Shown piece after piece: positions 46,994 through 53,759 of a DNA stretch of 53,759 nucleotides. Position 1 is the stretch's first letter. Every line of letters starts with the position of its first letter. Location of the stretch: the NCBI RefSeq assembly GCF_001038205.1, contig NZ_JWIZ01000001.1, positions 1 through 53,759 on the forward strand, given 5' to 3'. Source of the DNA: Muribacter muris (GTDB taxonomy: Bacteria; Pseudomonadota; Gammaproteobacteria; Enterobacterales; Pasteurellaceae). The notes beneath the pieces were generated by a model that worked only from the letters and a program-made list of their open reading frames with translations, searched no databases and was not told where the DNA came from. The position numbers and the translations under genes are program-made.

Positions 46994-47008
46994 TCAGCTA
47001 TGGCATTT
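46982..47008. terminator. Bidirectional terminator
   Basis: ATGCCATAG and CTATGGCAT form a 9-bp stem with a 4-nt loop. T or A runs flank both sides, so it serves both the MFS gene and the convergent mechanosensitive channel gene. The MFS stop codon is inside the stem. Confidence 0.85.
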
Positions 47009-47018
47009 TAGTTGGCTC

Positions 47019-47918
47019 TTAATCTTTTTTTACAAACACATTATCCGGCAAATGCAAATCCAGCTGATTATACGGGATAGAAATATCCGCTTTATCGAAA
47101 GCCAGTTTCACTTGCTCGGTAATATCAAACTGCGTTGCCGCATAATTGCCTGTTTTCACCCACGGGCGTACAAAAAGCTGGACACTGCTTGCCGCTAAAT
47201 TGCCCACAACAATCGTTGGCTTCGGATCTTGCAACACATTTGGGTGTTTCTCCAAAATCGTGTGAACAATTTGTTTGGCTTGGGCAATATCCGCCTCATA
47301 CGCAATATCAAAAATAAAATCAATCCGGCGGGTTTCATTGCGGGAATAGTTGGTAATGCTGCCGGAAAAAACCGAGCCGTTCGGTACTAACACGGTTTTA
47401 TTATCAGCGGTACGAAGCTCCAACATCAGCAACCCCATTTGCTCCACTACACCGGCTACGCCTGCCGCCTCAATATAATTGCCTCGAGTGAAGGGCTTGA
47501 AGATTAAAATCATCACCCCAGCCGCAAAATTCTGTAATGAATTTTGCAAGGCTAAGCCGACAGCCAAACCTGCCGCACCAATTAACGCAACGAGAGAGGC
47601 AGTATTAATGCCTAATTGAGAAAGGGCGGCAATAATCACAATCAGCAAAAAGAGGAAGTAGCTGATTGATCTAACAAAGCCTTTGAGCATTTCATCTTTG
47701 GTGGAAACCAAAACCGCTCGGCTAATCAGATTACTTAAAAAACGGGCAAGGTATCGACCAACCACAAAAATCACAATGGCAAGCACAATTTTTGTACCGT
47801 AGGGGATAATCCACTGATGAATCAGGGTGTTCAGATCCATTGTTTCAAGGGTGTGAATCACTTTGCTGGCTTGCGCCTGAATATCAATATTTTGTGGGGC
47901 TTGACTCTCTGCTGTCAT
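47019..47918 (-). CDS. mscS: Small-conductance mechanosensitive channel (MscS family)
   Basis: This protein of about 299 residues has three membrane segments (about 30-50, 65-88 and 95-125). The pore helix GAAGLAVGLALQNSLQNFAAGVMI is followed by the beta domain with FKPFTRGNYIE and VPNGSVFSGSITNYSR, as in MscS. It opens on membrane tension and protects from osmotic down-shock. The ATG at 47918 has GGAGA 9 bp away; an alternative start 15 bp upstream has none. Confidence 0.92.
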   Translation of the reverse strand: MTAESQAPQNIDIQAQASKVIHTLETMDLNTLIHQWIIPYGTKIVLAIVIFVVGRYLARFLSNLISRAVLVSTKDEMLKGFVRSISYFLFLLIVIIAALSQLGINTASLVALIGAAGLAVGLALQNSLQNFAAGVMILIFKPFTRGNYIEAAGVAGVVEQMGLLMLELRTADNKTVLVPNGSVFSGSITNYSRNETRRIDFIFDIAYEADIAQAKQIVHTILEKHPNVLQDPKPTIVVGNLAASSVQLFVRPWVKTGNYAATQFDITEQVKLAFDKADISIPYNQLDLHLPDNVFVKKD

Positions 47919-48026
47919 TAACGCTGTCTCCATTTTGAAATAAAAACACATTCTAGCACAATCTCTCTGCCGAAAACGGCGCATTTATGGTAGGATTTCG
48001 CCATTTTTGACACGATATTTCTAAAA

Positions 48027-48989
48027 ATGACCACTGAAAAAATCATCAGCGCCGGCGTCCAATTTTTTACTATTAGTGAAGATGAAGCCGGTCAACGTTT
48101 AGATAACTTCCTGTTAGCAAAATTGAAAGGTGTACCGAAAAGCCTAATCTATCGTATTGTTCGTAAAGGGGAAGTGCGGGTAAACAAAGGGCGGATTAAG
48201 CCGGAATACAAATTGCAAACTAATGACATCGTCCGCGTACCGCCGGTGAGAGTGGCGGAAAAAAGTGAACCGCCAATTTCAACTAAACTGAATAAAGTCG
48301 CCGAGTTGGAAAGCCAAATTCTGTATGAAGACGAGGTAATGCTGATCATTAATAAACCCTCCGGCATTGCGGTACACGGCGGCAGCGGCTTGAGTTTTGG
48401 CGTGATTGAAGCCCTACGGGCATTACGTCCGCAAGCACGCTTCTTAGAATTGGTACATCGCATCGACCGAGATACTTCCGGCATTTTATTAGTCGCTAAA
48501 AAACGCTCGGCGTTACGCCACTTACACGAACAACTGCGGGAAAAAGGGGTGCAAAAAGACTATCTGGCATTGGTTAGAGGACAATGGCAATCCCATTGTA
48601 AAGTGATCAAAGCCCCGCTATTAAAGAATGAACTCTCCAGCGGCGAACGTATCGTGAGAGTGAGCGAAGAAGGCAAAGCCTCTGAAACCCGCTTTAGTAT
48701 TGAAGAGCGCTATGCGATTGCCACCTTGGTGAAAGCCTCGCCCGTAACAGGTCGCACCCACCAAATTCGTGTGCATACCCAGTATGCCGGACACCCTATC
48801 GCCCTTGACGATAAATACGGCGAACGGGCGTTTGATGTCAAAATGCAGCAACTCGGCTTAAACCGCTTGTTTCTGCACGCCTATTCTATCCGCTTTACCC
48901 ACCCTAAAACGGCGGAAGAAATGGTCGTTACCGCTCCGCTTGATAAAACCTTAAAGGACATCTTGGCAAAACTGCGTTCGACAAATTAA
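48027..48989 (+). CDS. rluC: 23S rRNA pseudouridine synthase RluC
   Basis: This 320-residue protein has an N-terminal S4 RNA-binding domain (about 20-80) and a pseudouridine synthase domain with HRIDRDTSGILLVAKK, catalytic Asp147. It makes pseudouridine at 23S rRNA positions equivalent to 955, 2504 and 2580 in E. coli. It follows the rne region, and RluC often lies beside rne in gammaproteobacteria, which supports the name over RluD. Confidence 0.9.
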   Translation: MTTEKIISAGVQFFTISEDEAGQRLDNFLLAKLKGVPKSLIYRIVRKGEVRVNKGRIKPEYKLQTNDIVRVPPVRVAEKSEPPISTKLNKVAELESQILYEDEVMLIINKPSGIAVHGGSGLSFGVIEALRALRPQARFLELVHRIDRDTSGILLVAKKRSALRHLHEQLREKGVQKDYLALVRGQWQSHCKVIKAPLLKNELSSGERIVRVSEEGKASETRFSIEERYAIATLVKASPVTGRTHQIRVHTQYAGHPIALDDKYGERAFDVKMQQLGLNRLFLHAYSIRFTHPKTAEEMVVTAPLDKTLKDILAKLRSTN

Positions 48990-48995
48990 GACAAT

Positions 48996-49024
48996 AAAAA
49001 AGCCACCAATTAGGTGGCTTTAAA
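48996..49024 (+). terminator. rluC terminator
   Basis: AAAGCCACC and GGTGGCTTT form a 9-bp stem with a short loop. The second arm ends in TTT followed by AAAA. It lies 10 bp past the stop. Confidence 0.8.
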
Positions 49025-49027
49025 ATA

Positions 49028-49117
49028 TGGCGGAGGAAGTGAGATTCGAACTCACGGAGGGCGTAAACCCTCGCCGGTTTTCAAGACCGGTGCCTTCAAC
49101 CACTCGACCATTCCTCC
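49028..49117 (-). tRNA. tRNA-Ser (anticodon UGA)
   Basis: This 90-nt gene includes the encoded CCA. Read on the minus strand: GGAGGAATGG acceptor start, anticodon loop CUUGAAAA (anticodon UGA), a long variable arm with the GAGGGU-ACCCUC-type stem, and the GTTCGAATC T loop. Long variable arm and anticodon identify it as serine. Confidence 0.95.
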
Positions 49118-49196
49118 GAATTGAAAACAGTAAAATCTAATATACTTTAGAGGGAAAACCTGCTGATAAGGCTTTATCAACAGGCTATCAATAAGA

Positions 49197-49286
49197 TGGC
49201 GGAGGAAGTGAGATTCGAACTCACGGAGGGCGTAAACCCTCGCCGGTTTTCAAGACCGGTGCCTTCAACCACTCGACCATTCCTCC
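49197..49286 (-). tRNA. tRNA-Ser (anticodon UGA), second copy
   Basis: This 90-nt gene, CCA included, is identical to the copy at 49028-49117. The 79 bp between them include a short AGCCTG-like repeat but no gene. Both copies are oriented away from trmA's end and toward rluC. Confidence 0.95.
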
Positions 49287-49380
49287 GTTGAAAACGGCTG
49301 AGATGATATAGATAAGCAGCTAAACGGTCAAGCATTTAATCGCCCAAACGTATCGGCTGCTTTATTTTTCAGCATCTATT

Positions 49381-50478
49381 TTATTTTTTCACCAGCCAAA
49401 CACCGCTTTCGATATGCTCCGTATAAGGAAATTGATCGAACAGCGCACACCGCTCAATACGGTGCGTTTGGCAAAGTTGGGCTAAATTGTCGGCTAATGT
49501 ATGCGGATTACACGAAATATACAAAATCCGTTCGTAGCCCTGCACCATATTCAGCGTTGCCTGATCCAAGCCTGCTCTTGGCGGATCGACAAAAATCGTG
49601 TTACAACGGTAGGCAGATAAATCGATACCTTTCAAACGGTTAAATGCCCGAACGCCATTCAATGCTTGGGTAAATTCTTCCGCCGACATTCGCACAATGC
49701 GTAAATTATCAATGCGATTTACTGCAATATTATATTGTGCCGATTCAACCGAAGATTTTGAAATTTCAGTTGCTAACACTTGACGAAACTGGCTGGCTAA
49801 CGCAATCGAAAAATTACCGTTACCGCAGTAAAGTTCGAGCAAATCCCCCTCGCTATTCGCTGTGCAAGCTCTCGCCCACTGCAACATTTGAATATTCATT
49901 TTGCCGTTCGGTTGGGTGAAGCTGTTTTCTACTTGGCGATAGCGGTAATCCCGCCCGTCCACTGTCAGCACTTCTTCCACATAATCCTGATCCAGACTGA
50001 TTTTCTGTTTGGTCGCCCGACCGATAATCCGAACATCAAAGCCCTCTGCAATCAAGGCTGCTTTTAGCTTTTGAGCCTGTTCAATCCACGCTTCTGTCAG
50101 CCTTTTATGATAGAGCAAGGAAACAGCAATTTGCCCGCTTAATGTAGAGAGGTAATCGACCTGAAACAACTTGTGGCTCAACAGTTCATTCCCTCGGAGA
50201 CGGGCTAACAATGCCGTCATCATTCGGTTGATCAGTTGACTGGCAATCGGAAATTGATCGACCCGATAACGCTGCTTGGTTTGCGGATCAAACATAATAT
50301 GAAATAAATCGCCCTGTTCGTGCCAAATACGAAATTCCGCCCGTAGCCTAAAATGGCTCGGCTCGGAAGCAAATACGTCCGGCGTTGGCGCAGAAAAAGG
50401 GGCAAGTAAAGCGGTCAGTTTCGCCGATTTTTTTGCAAGAAGCTGGGGATATTGATCAAGGGGTAACGTCATTTTCAC
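49381..50478 (-). CDS. trmA: tRNA (uracil-5)-methyltransferase
   Basis: This 365-residue SAM enzyme makes ribothymidine at U54 of t[19 protein letters not shown] is the SAM-binding motif, [10 protein letters not shown] and ISCNP (catalytic Cys323) are the catalytic motifs, and FPYTEHIE holds the conserved Glu. GTG at 50478 is used; an ATG two codons later is an alternative. It lies 94 bp from tandem tRNA-Ser genes, in the same orientation. Confidence 0.95.
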   Translation of the reverse strand: MKMTLPLDQYPQLLAKKSAKLTALLAPFSAPTPDVFASEPSHFRLRAEFRIWHEQGDLFHIMFDPQTKQRYRVDQFPIASQLINRMMTALLARLRGNELLSHKLFQVDYLSTLSGQIAVSLLYHKRLTEAWIEQAQKLKAALIAEGFDVRIIGRATKQKISLDQDYVEEVLTVDGRDYRYRQVENSFTQPNGKMNIQMLQWARACTANSEGDLLELYCGNGNFSIALASQFRQVLATEISKSSVESAQYNIAVNRIDNLRIVRMSAEEFTQALNGVRAFNRLKGIDLSAYRCNTIFVDPPRAGLDQATLNMVQGYERILYISCNPHTLADNLAQLCQTHRIERCALFDQFPYTEHIESGVWLVKK

Positions 50479-50491
50479 ATTGCTGCCTTAA

Positions 50492-50523
50492 GAAAAAAGA
50501 AAAGGCTTTTGCAAGCCTTTTTC
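50492..50523 (-). terminator. maoP terminator
   Basis: AAAAGGCTT (50500-50508) pairs with AAGCCTTTT (50513-50521). On the minus strand a T-rich run (TCTTTTTTC) follows, just past the maoP stop. Confidence 0.85.
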
Positions 50524-50529
50524 ACTGAA

Positions 50530-50856
50530 TTATTCGGCATCATCACCAATGGAATCGCCACTAACATCGCCGGATAAGGTATAAATGCGTTTGGTTTTGC
50601 TAGTTAGATTACGGTATTTTAACCATACTTTTTCCAGTGCCGTTTCCGCAGCACGCTCACCTTTCACCACCGCAACAAATTGTTCTTCTTCCGGTGTCGC
50701 AGGCTGACGCTCACCTATTTCCAACGCTAAACACGCCTGCCCGAACTGCTCTAAATATTGTGATTCACGGATAGTATAATCGCCGTGGCGGGAAAAACCG
50801 CGCGGGTAGTTTTTATCATCAAAAAACCGGCGGGTTACGCTAAAACTCTCTGCCAT
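50530..50856 (-). CDS. maoP: Macrodomain Ori organisation protein MaoP (DUF413)
   Basis: This 108-residue protein of the YifE/DUF413 family starts MAESFSVTRRFFDDKNYPRGFSRHG, with the E. coli landmarks KNYPRGFSRHGDYTI, FVAVVKGER and a TLSG near the end. In E. coli MaoP organises the Ori macrodomain. The ATG at 50856 is chosen by this conserved start and a GAGG before it. Confidence 0.9.
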   Translation of the reverse strand: MAESFSVTRRFFDDKNYPRGFSRHGDYTIRESQYLEQFGQACLALEIGERQPATPEEEQFVAVVKGERAAETALEKVWLKYRNLTSKTKRIYTLSGDVSGDSIGDDAE

Positions 50857-50974
50857 AATTGCCTCTACTGATAGGAAAGATAAAAATAAAAAATGGGCAA
50901 GCATTAAAGCCAAAACCGAGCAATAAATCAATGCTTTAATGCAAGAAAAGTGTCAGTTTTGCAAAAATTTACGG

Positions 50975-51771
50975 CTATCCGACCGCTTGCCAAGCGATCC
51001 CGCCCAATATAATGAATGAAATCAACGCATTGTGCATACTGTGTAGCAGGATTGCACTTAATATGCCATATCGTATTCTTGCCCAGCCGTAAATAAGTCC
51101 CGACAGTATTTGCGGCATACATTCAACTAAACTAAACACATTAAATTGTGAGCTATGTGCTAAACCAAATAAAATGGCAGATAAAAAATAGAAAAATGCA
51201 AAATATCGCACATAGAATTTCTGTACTTTACGCTGAATGACAAGAAAATAAATAACGGCTAATCCAAAGAGACTTAATCCATATAAAATATAAAGTACAT
51301 TGCCTTCAAATAATAAAGAAATCAGGTATAGCACGCTGACCAAAGCGCCAAAAAATAATTTTTTCAAACCGTAGCGATACATTATTTCTTCCATTATCGG
51401 TGCAAATAAAATTAATTCCGCAATCATCATTTTATTTGTCATATCTATGTCAAACGACCTGCCTGAACCCATTGGGGTCAATAAATCTATGAGGGAATAA
51501 GCACAGCAAACGCAAATAGCGATTTCGTTAAAGTGATCTCAATACAGAGATTAAATAATTGACCTGACGGTAATGTCGCTTTCTTTAAACTGGGGGATTT
51601 CAAAAATACCCAAAACGATCTGAACCACGGCAAATATGCCCATATTGCCCGTCGATATAAGACGATAAAGAGAAGGCTAAATAGCCAAATAACATCGCTC
51701 GCACCTTCAACAATGAGCTGAATTGAAATGACCAAGATATTCAATAACACTAAACGATATTTCATCATCAT
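50975..51771 (-). pseudogene. CPBP intramembrane metalloprotease (CAAX protease family), frameshifted
   Basis: Two open frames on the minus strand look like one split gene. The upstream part (51487-51771, 94 residues) has hydrophobic N-terminal helices. The downstream part (50975-51481, 168 residues) holds the CPBP motifs: EEIMYR (EExxxR), FGLAHSSQ and HSMHNAL. The downstream part begins at a TTG with no good ribosome site, and its frame reads sensibly back past it (LIDLLTP). The two frames differ by one base near 51485-51500. Combined length is close to 262 residues, usual for the family. A single-base indel is the simplest reading; it could be a sequencing error. Confidence 0.65.
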
Positions 51772-51892
51772 TCAATCTACACAATATTCAATAAGAGCAT
51801 CACTATATCCTAGTGAAGACGGAAAATCTGTGATCACTGCCACAGCTTTGAGACAAGCGGGCTGATTTTCGGAACATTTTGCAAATTTCAGG

Positions 51893-51898
51893 TATAAT
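51893..51898 (+). promoter_or_regulatory. menB -10 element
   Basis: A consensus TATAAT lies 37 bp before the menB start codon, inside a stretch with USS cores (51852 and 51903). A matching -35 is not obvious. Confidence 0.45.
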
Positions 51899-51934
51899 CC
51901 CACCGCTTGTCAAAATTACTGAAAGGAACATAAA

Positions 51935-52792
51935 ATGCAAAATCCAAAAGACGAAGTTCTTTACGCACCAGTTGAATGGCACGATTTCAGCCAAGGTTAC
52001 ACCGATATTCTTTACCACAAATCTAGCGATGGTATCGCCAAAATTACGATTAACCGTCCGGAAGTCCGCAATGCGTTCCGACCACAAACGGTGAAAGAGA
52101 TGATTCAGGCATTTTCCGATGCCCGCTTTGATGAAAAAGTCGGTGTGATTGTGCTGACCGGTCAGGGTGAAAAAGCCTTCTGCTCCGGCGGCGACCAAAA
52201 AGTGCGGGGCGATTACGGCGGCTATAAAGACGAAAGCGGCGTACACCACCTGAATGTTTTGGATTTTCAGCGTGATATTCGTAGCTGCCCGAAACCGGTG
52301 GTGGCAATGGTTGCTGGCTATGCGATTGGCGGCGGACATGTTCTGCATATGCTCTGTGATCTCACTATTGCCGCTGAAAATGCGATTTTCGGGCAAACCG
52401 GACCGAAAGTCGGATCATTTGATGGCGGCTGGGGGGCAAGCTATATGGCACGTATTGTGGGGCAGAAAAAAGCCCGCGAAATCTGGTTCTTATGCCGTCA
52501 ATACGATGCTAAAGAAGCCTTAGAAATGGGGCTGATCAATACCGTTGTGCCTTATGCAGAACTGGAAAAAGAGACGGTGCGTTGGTGTCGTGAAATGTTG
52601 CGTAACAGCCCAATCGCACTACGCTGCTTAAAAGCGGCATTGAATGCAGACTGCGATGGTCAAGCCGGTTTACAAGAGCTGGCAGGCAACGCCACAATGC
52701 TTTTCTATATGACGGAAGAAGGTCAAGAAGGACGTAACGCTTTCAACGAAAAGCGCGCACCGGATTTCAGCAAATTTAAACGTAATCCGTAA
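51935..52792 (+). CDS. menB: 1,4-dihydroxy-2-naphthoyl-CoA synthase
   Basis: This 285-residue crotonase-fold enzyme closes the naphthoquinone ring in menaquinone synthesis. [17 protein letters not shown] near 85-101, [22 protein letters not shown] (oxyanion hole Gly) near 126-147, and [17 protein letters not shown] near 154-170 match MenB. AAAGGA precedes the ATG. Confidence 0.96.
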   Translation: MQNPKDEVLYAPVEWHDFSQGYTDILYHKSSDGIAKITINRPEVRNAFRPQTVKEMIQAFSDARFDEKVGVIVLTGQGEKAFCSGGDQKVRGDYGGYKDESGVHHLNVLDFQRDIRSCPKPVVAMVAGYAIGGGHVLHMLCDLTIAAENAIFGQTGPKVGSFDGGWGASYMARIVGQKKAREIWFLCRQYDAKEALEMGLINTVVPYAELEKETVRWCREMLRNSPIALRCLKAALNADCDGQAGLQELAGNATMLFYMTEEGQEGRNAFNEKRAPDFSKFKRNP

Positions 52793-52815
52793 TTTGCAAT
52801 ATTATGCGATAAACC

Positions 52816-52865
52816 GACCGCTTGCATTCCTCTTGTCATCGAAGAAAAATCAAGCGGTCTTCAAT
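52816..52865 (+). terminator. Inverted USS pair after menB
   Basis: GACCGCTTG (52816-52824) and CAAGCGGTC (52851-52859) form a 9-bp stem with a 26-nt loop, followed by TTCAATTTATTTATTATT. This placement of two facing uptake signals at a gene end is typical of dual-use terminators. The 52866-53056 stretch has no gene I can support. Confidence 0.6.
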
Positions 52866-53056
52866 TTATTTATTATTAAACATAACCGCTAACTGCCTTT
52901 ACTCTCCAATACCTCAAATCTCACAAATTTTAAAATCTCAGCCCAAGCACGTTGAATTTTTGTTCAATAAAAATGTCCTGTTATTATATGAGATAGAAAA
53001 AACTTAAATCTCACCAGATTTATTGCGATCCCCCCTAAAAAATAGAGGAACTCAAA

Positions 53057-53479
53057 ATGAAAAAGTTAATACTGATTTTATTATTAGCGCCGTCATATCT
53101 TCTAGCAAGTGGCGGTAAAGGTGGCGATGGTGGAAATGCTCCATACGGTACACCCGGAGAAGGAGGCAAAGGTGGTTATTCTCATTCAACCCAAACCTTT
53201 GCTTCTTCAGGTAAGAATGGTACAAATAGCATACAAGAAAAAGAAGAGGACAATCGTTCCTTACTTCCCAATAACAAGGAAAATACAGATCGCACTCCGA
53301 CCTGCGATAGCAATAAAGAGAAATCTCTAGATTGCCGCAATAATAAAAGGGCTTCCAAAACGGATGATCATTATGGTAACGGTGGTAATGGTGGCAAAGG
53401 AGGAGATGGCGGATTTTTTGGAAAAGGAGGTAACGGCGGCAATGGTGGAGATGATGGCAATGAAATAAAAAATCATTAA
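53057..53479 (+). CDS. Small secreted glycine-rich protein
   Basis: This 140-residue protein has a signal peptide (cleavage likely after Ala17, YLLA|SGG). The mature part has two GGxGG blocks (18-40 and 107-132) around a polar Asn/Lys/Glu region with two cysteines (Cys83, Cys93) that could form a disulfide. I do not recognise a family. GGxGG runs occur in some microcins, surface proteins and extracellular structural proteins. AGAGGA precedes the ATG, so translation looks real. The gene is AT-rich, and a hairpin follows it. Confidence 0.7.
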   Translation: MKKLILILLLAPSYLLASGGKGGDGGNAPYGTPGEGGKGGYSHSTQTFASSGKNGTNSIQEKEEDNRSLLPNNKENTDRTPTCDSNKEKSLDCRNNKRASKTDDHYGNGGNGGKGGDGGFFGKGGNGGNGGDDGNEIKNH

Positions 53480-53556
53480 AGCTATAAAAACGTCCCTAAA
53501 TTGCGTTTATATTTCAAGGATACAAGCGGTCAGTTGTGCCTGAATTTATGTAAAAA

Positions 53557-53581
53557 TCCCTCTAATAAAAGAGGGAAGATT
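53557..53581 (+). terminator. Hairpin after the glycine-rich protein gene
   Basis: CCCTCT and AGAGGG form a 6-bp or longer stem with an AATAAA loop, followed by AAGATTTT. It lies about 75 bp past the stop; a USS core (53523-53532) lies between. Confidence 0.6.
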
Positions 53582-53614
53582 TTCGGGATTATATCGCATA
53601 AAATAGCGGTAAAG

Positions 53615-53675
53615 GTAGGGACGCCATGCTGGCGTCCGCTTTATAATATCATTTTTATGATGCCATGCTAGCATC
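53615..53675. repeat. Two adjacent palindromes of the GTAGGG/GCATGC family
   Basis: GTAGGGACGCCATGCTGGCGTCC (53615-53637), whose stem is GGACGCC-like, is followed by GATGCCATGCTAGCATC (53659-53675). The first resembles the palindromes at 1-49, 4127-4210 and 27512 in its GTAGGG lead. Confidence 0.5.
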
Positions 53676-53728
53676 TTTCCTTTCAGCTAAGGAATATACA
53701 GTTAACTTTTGCGTTACAAGCATACAAG

Positions 53729-53758
53729 CCCCAAGCCATTTGGCTCGGGGGTTTTGTT
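53729..53758 (+). terminator. Rho-independent terminator at the window end
   Basis: CCCCAAGCC (53729-53737) pairs with GGCTCGGGG (53742-53750), with one mismatch in the stem, followed by GTTTTGTTT. It may end the glycine-rich gene's transcript or face a gene beyond the window. Confidence 0.65.
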
Positions 53759-53759
53759 T

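Noticed and set aside
49028-49286. Attachment site for an integrated element at the duplicated tRNA-Ser genes.
   Set aside because: No integrase or phage-like genes lie between or beside the copies; only 79 bp separate them.
51803-52396. A 197-codon frame opposite menB.
   Set aside because: It is antisense to a clear MenB and has no family resemblance.

Overview
The window looks like chromosomal DNA from a Pasteurellaceae bacterium of the Actinobacillus/Mannheimia type. The 10-base core ACAAGCGGTC (the Apl-subtype DNA uptake signal sequence, USS) recurs throughout, for example near 212, 7644, 9714, 25751 and 53523. The housekeeping proteins (FrdABCD, MenB/D/H, LipA/B, transaldolase, RNase E, PepN, KdsC, RluC, TrmA, MaoP) all read as gammaproteobacterial. 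I cannot name the species from sequence alone.

Region 1 (1-11.9 kb) is a myo-inositol uptake and catabolism island. It holds a three-gene ribose-type ABC importer, two Gfo/Idh/MocA dehydrogenases (one a clear IolG), IolE, IolD and a fused IolC kinase/DUF2090 aldolase. IolB and IolA are not in the window. Three perfect 16-bp dyads TGAAA-N6-TTTCA lie in front of the importer, iolD and iolC, and CRP-type sites sit at promoter-appropriate distances from them. An RpiR/SIS regulator at 14982-15809 is the obvious candidate repressor.

Region 2 (12.1-16.1 kb) sits between iolC and that regulator and extends just past it. It contains a cytoplasmic GH29 alpha-L-fucosidase translationally linked to a lactose/cellobiose-family PTS EIIC, and beyond the regulator a lone glucose-family EIIB domain. 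Together they suggest uptake and intracellular cleavage of a fucosylated sugar. Next comes a roxA (ribosomal oxygenase) gene cut by an in-frame stop.

Region 3 (17.6-34.7 kb) is core metabolism: frdABCD behind a combined FNR/CRP-like site, an HhH DNA-binding secreted protein with an Ala/Lys-rich extension, a phosphodiester glycosidase, menD-menH and a zinc-ribbon gene, lipB-lipA, transaldolase, an AhpD-like protein with a divergent AraC regulator, an MFS-acyltransferase-acyl ligase fusion, engB and a DUF805 gene. A visibly AT-rich Type II restriction-modification pair (34.7-36.6 kb) is inserted so that the methylase stop codon overlaps the DUF805 start codon.

Region 4 (36.6-53.8 kb) holds pepN, yggS, kdsC, two Lys/Ala-rich coiled-coil lipoproteins (one with seven 29-residue repeats), rne, an MFS protein, mscS-type channel, rluC, two identical tRNA-Ser(UGA) genes, trmA, maoP, a frameshifted CPBP protease gene, menB and a small secreted glycine-rich protein. 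Anaerobic respiration is a common thread: menaquinone genes are scattered around the fumarate reductase operon that would use the quinol.
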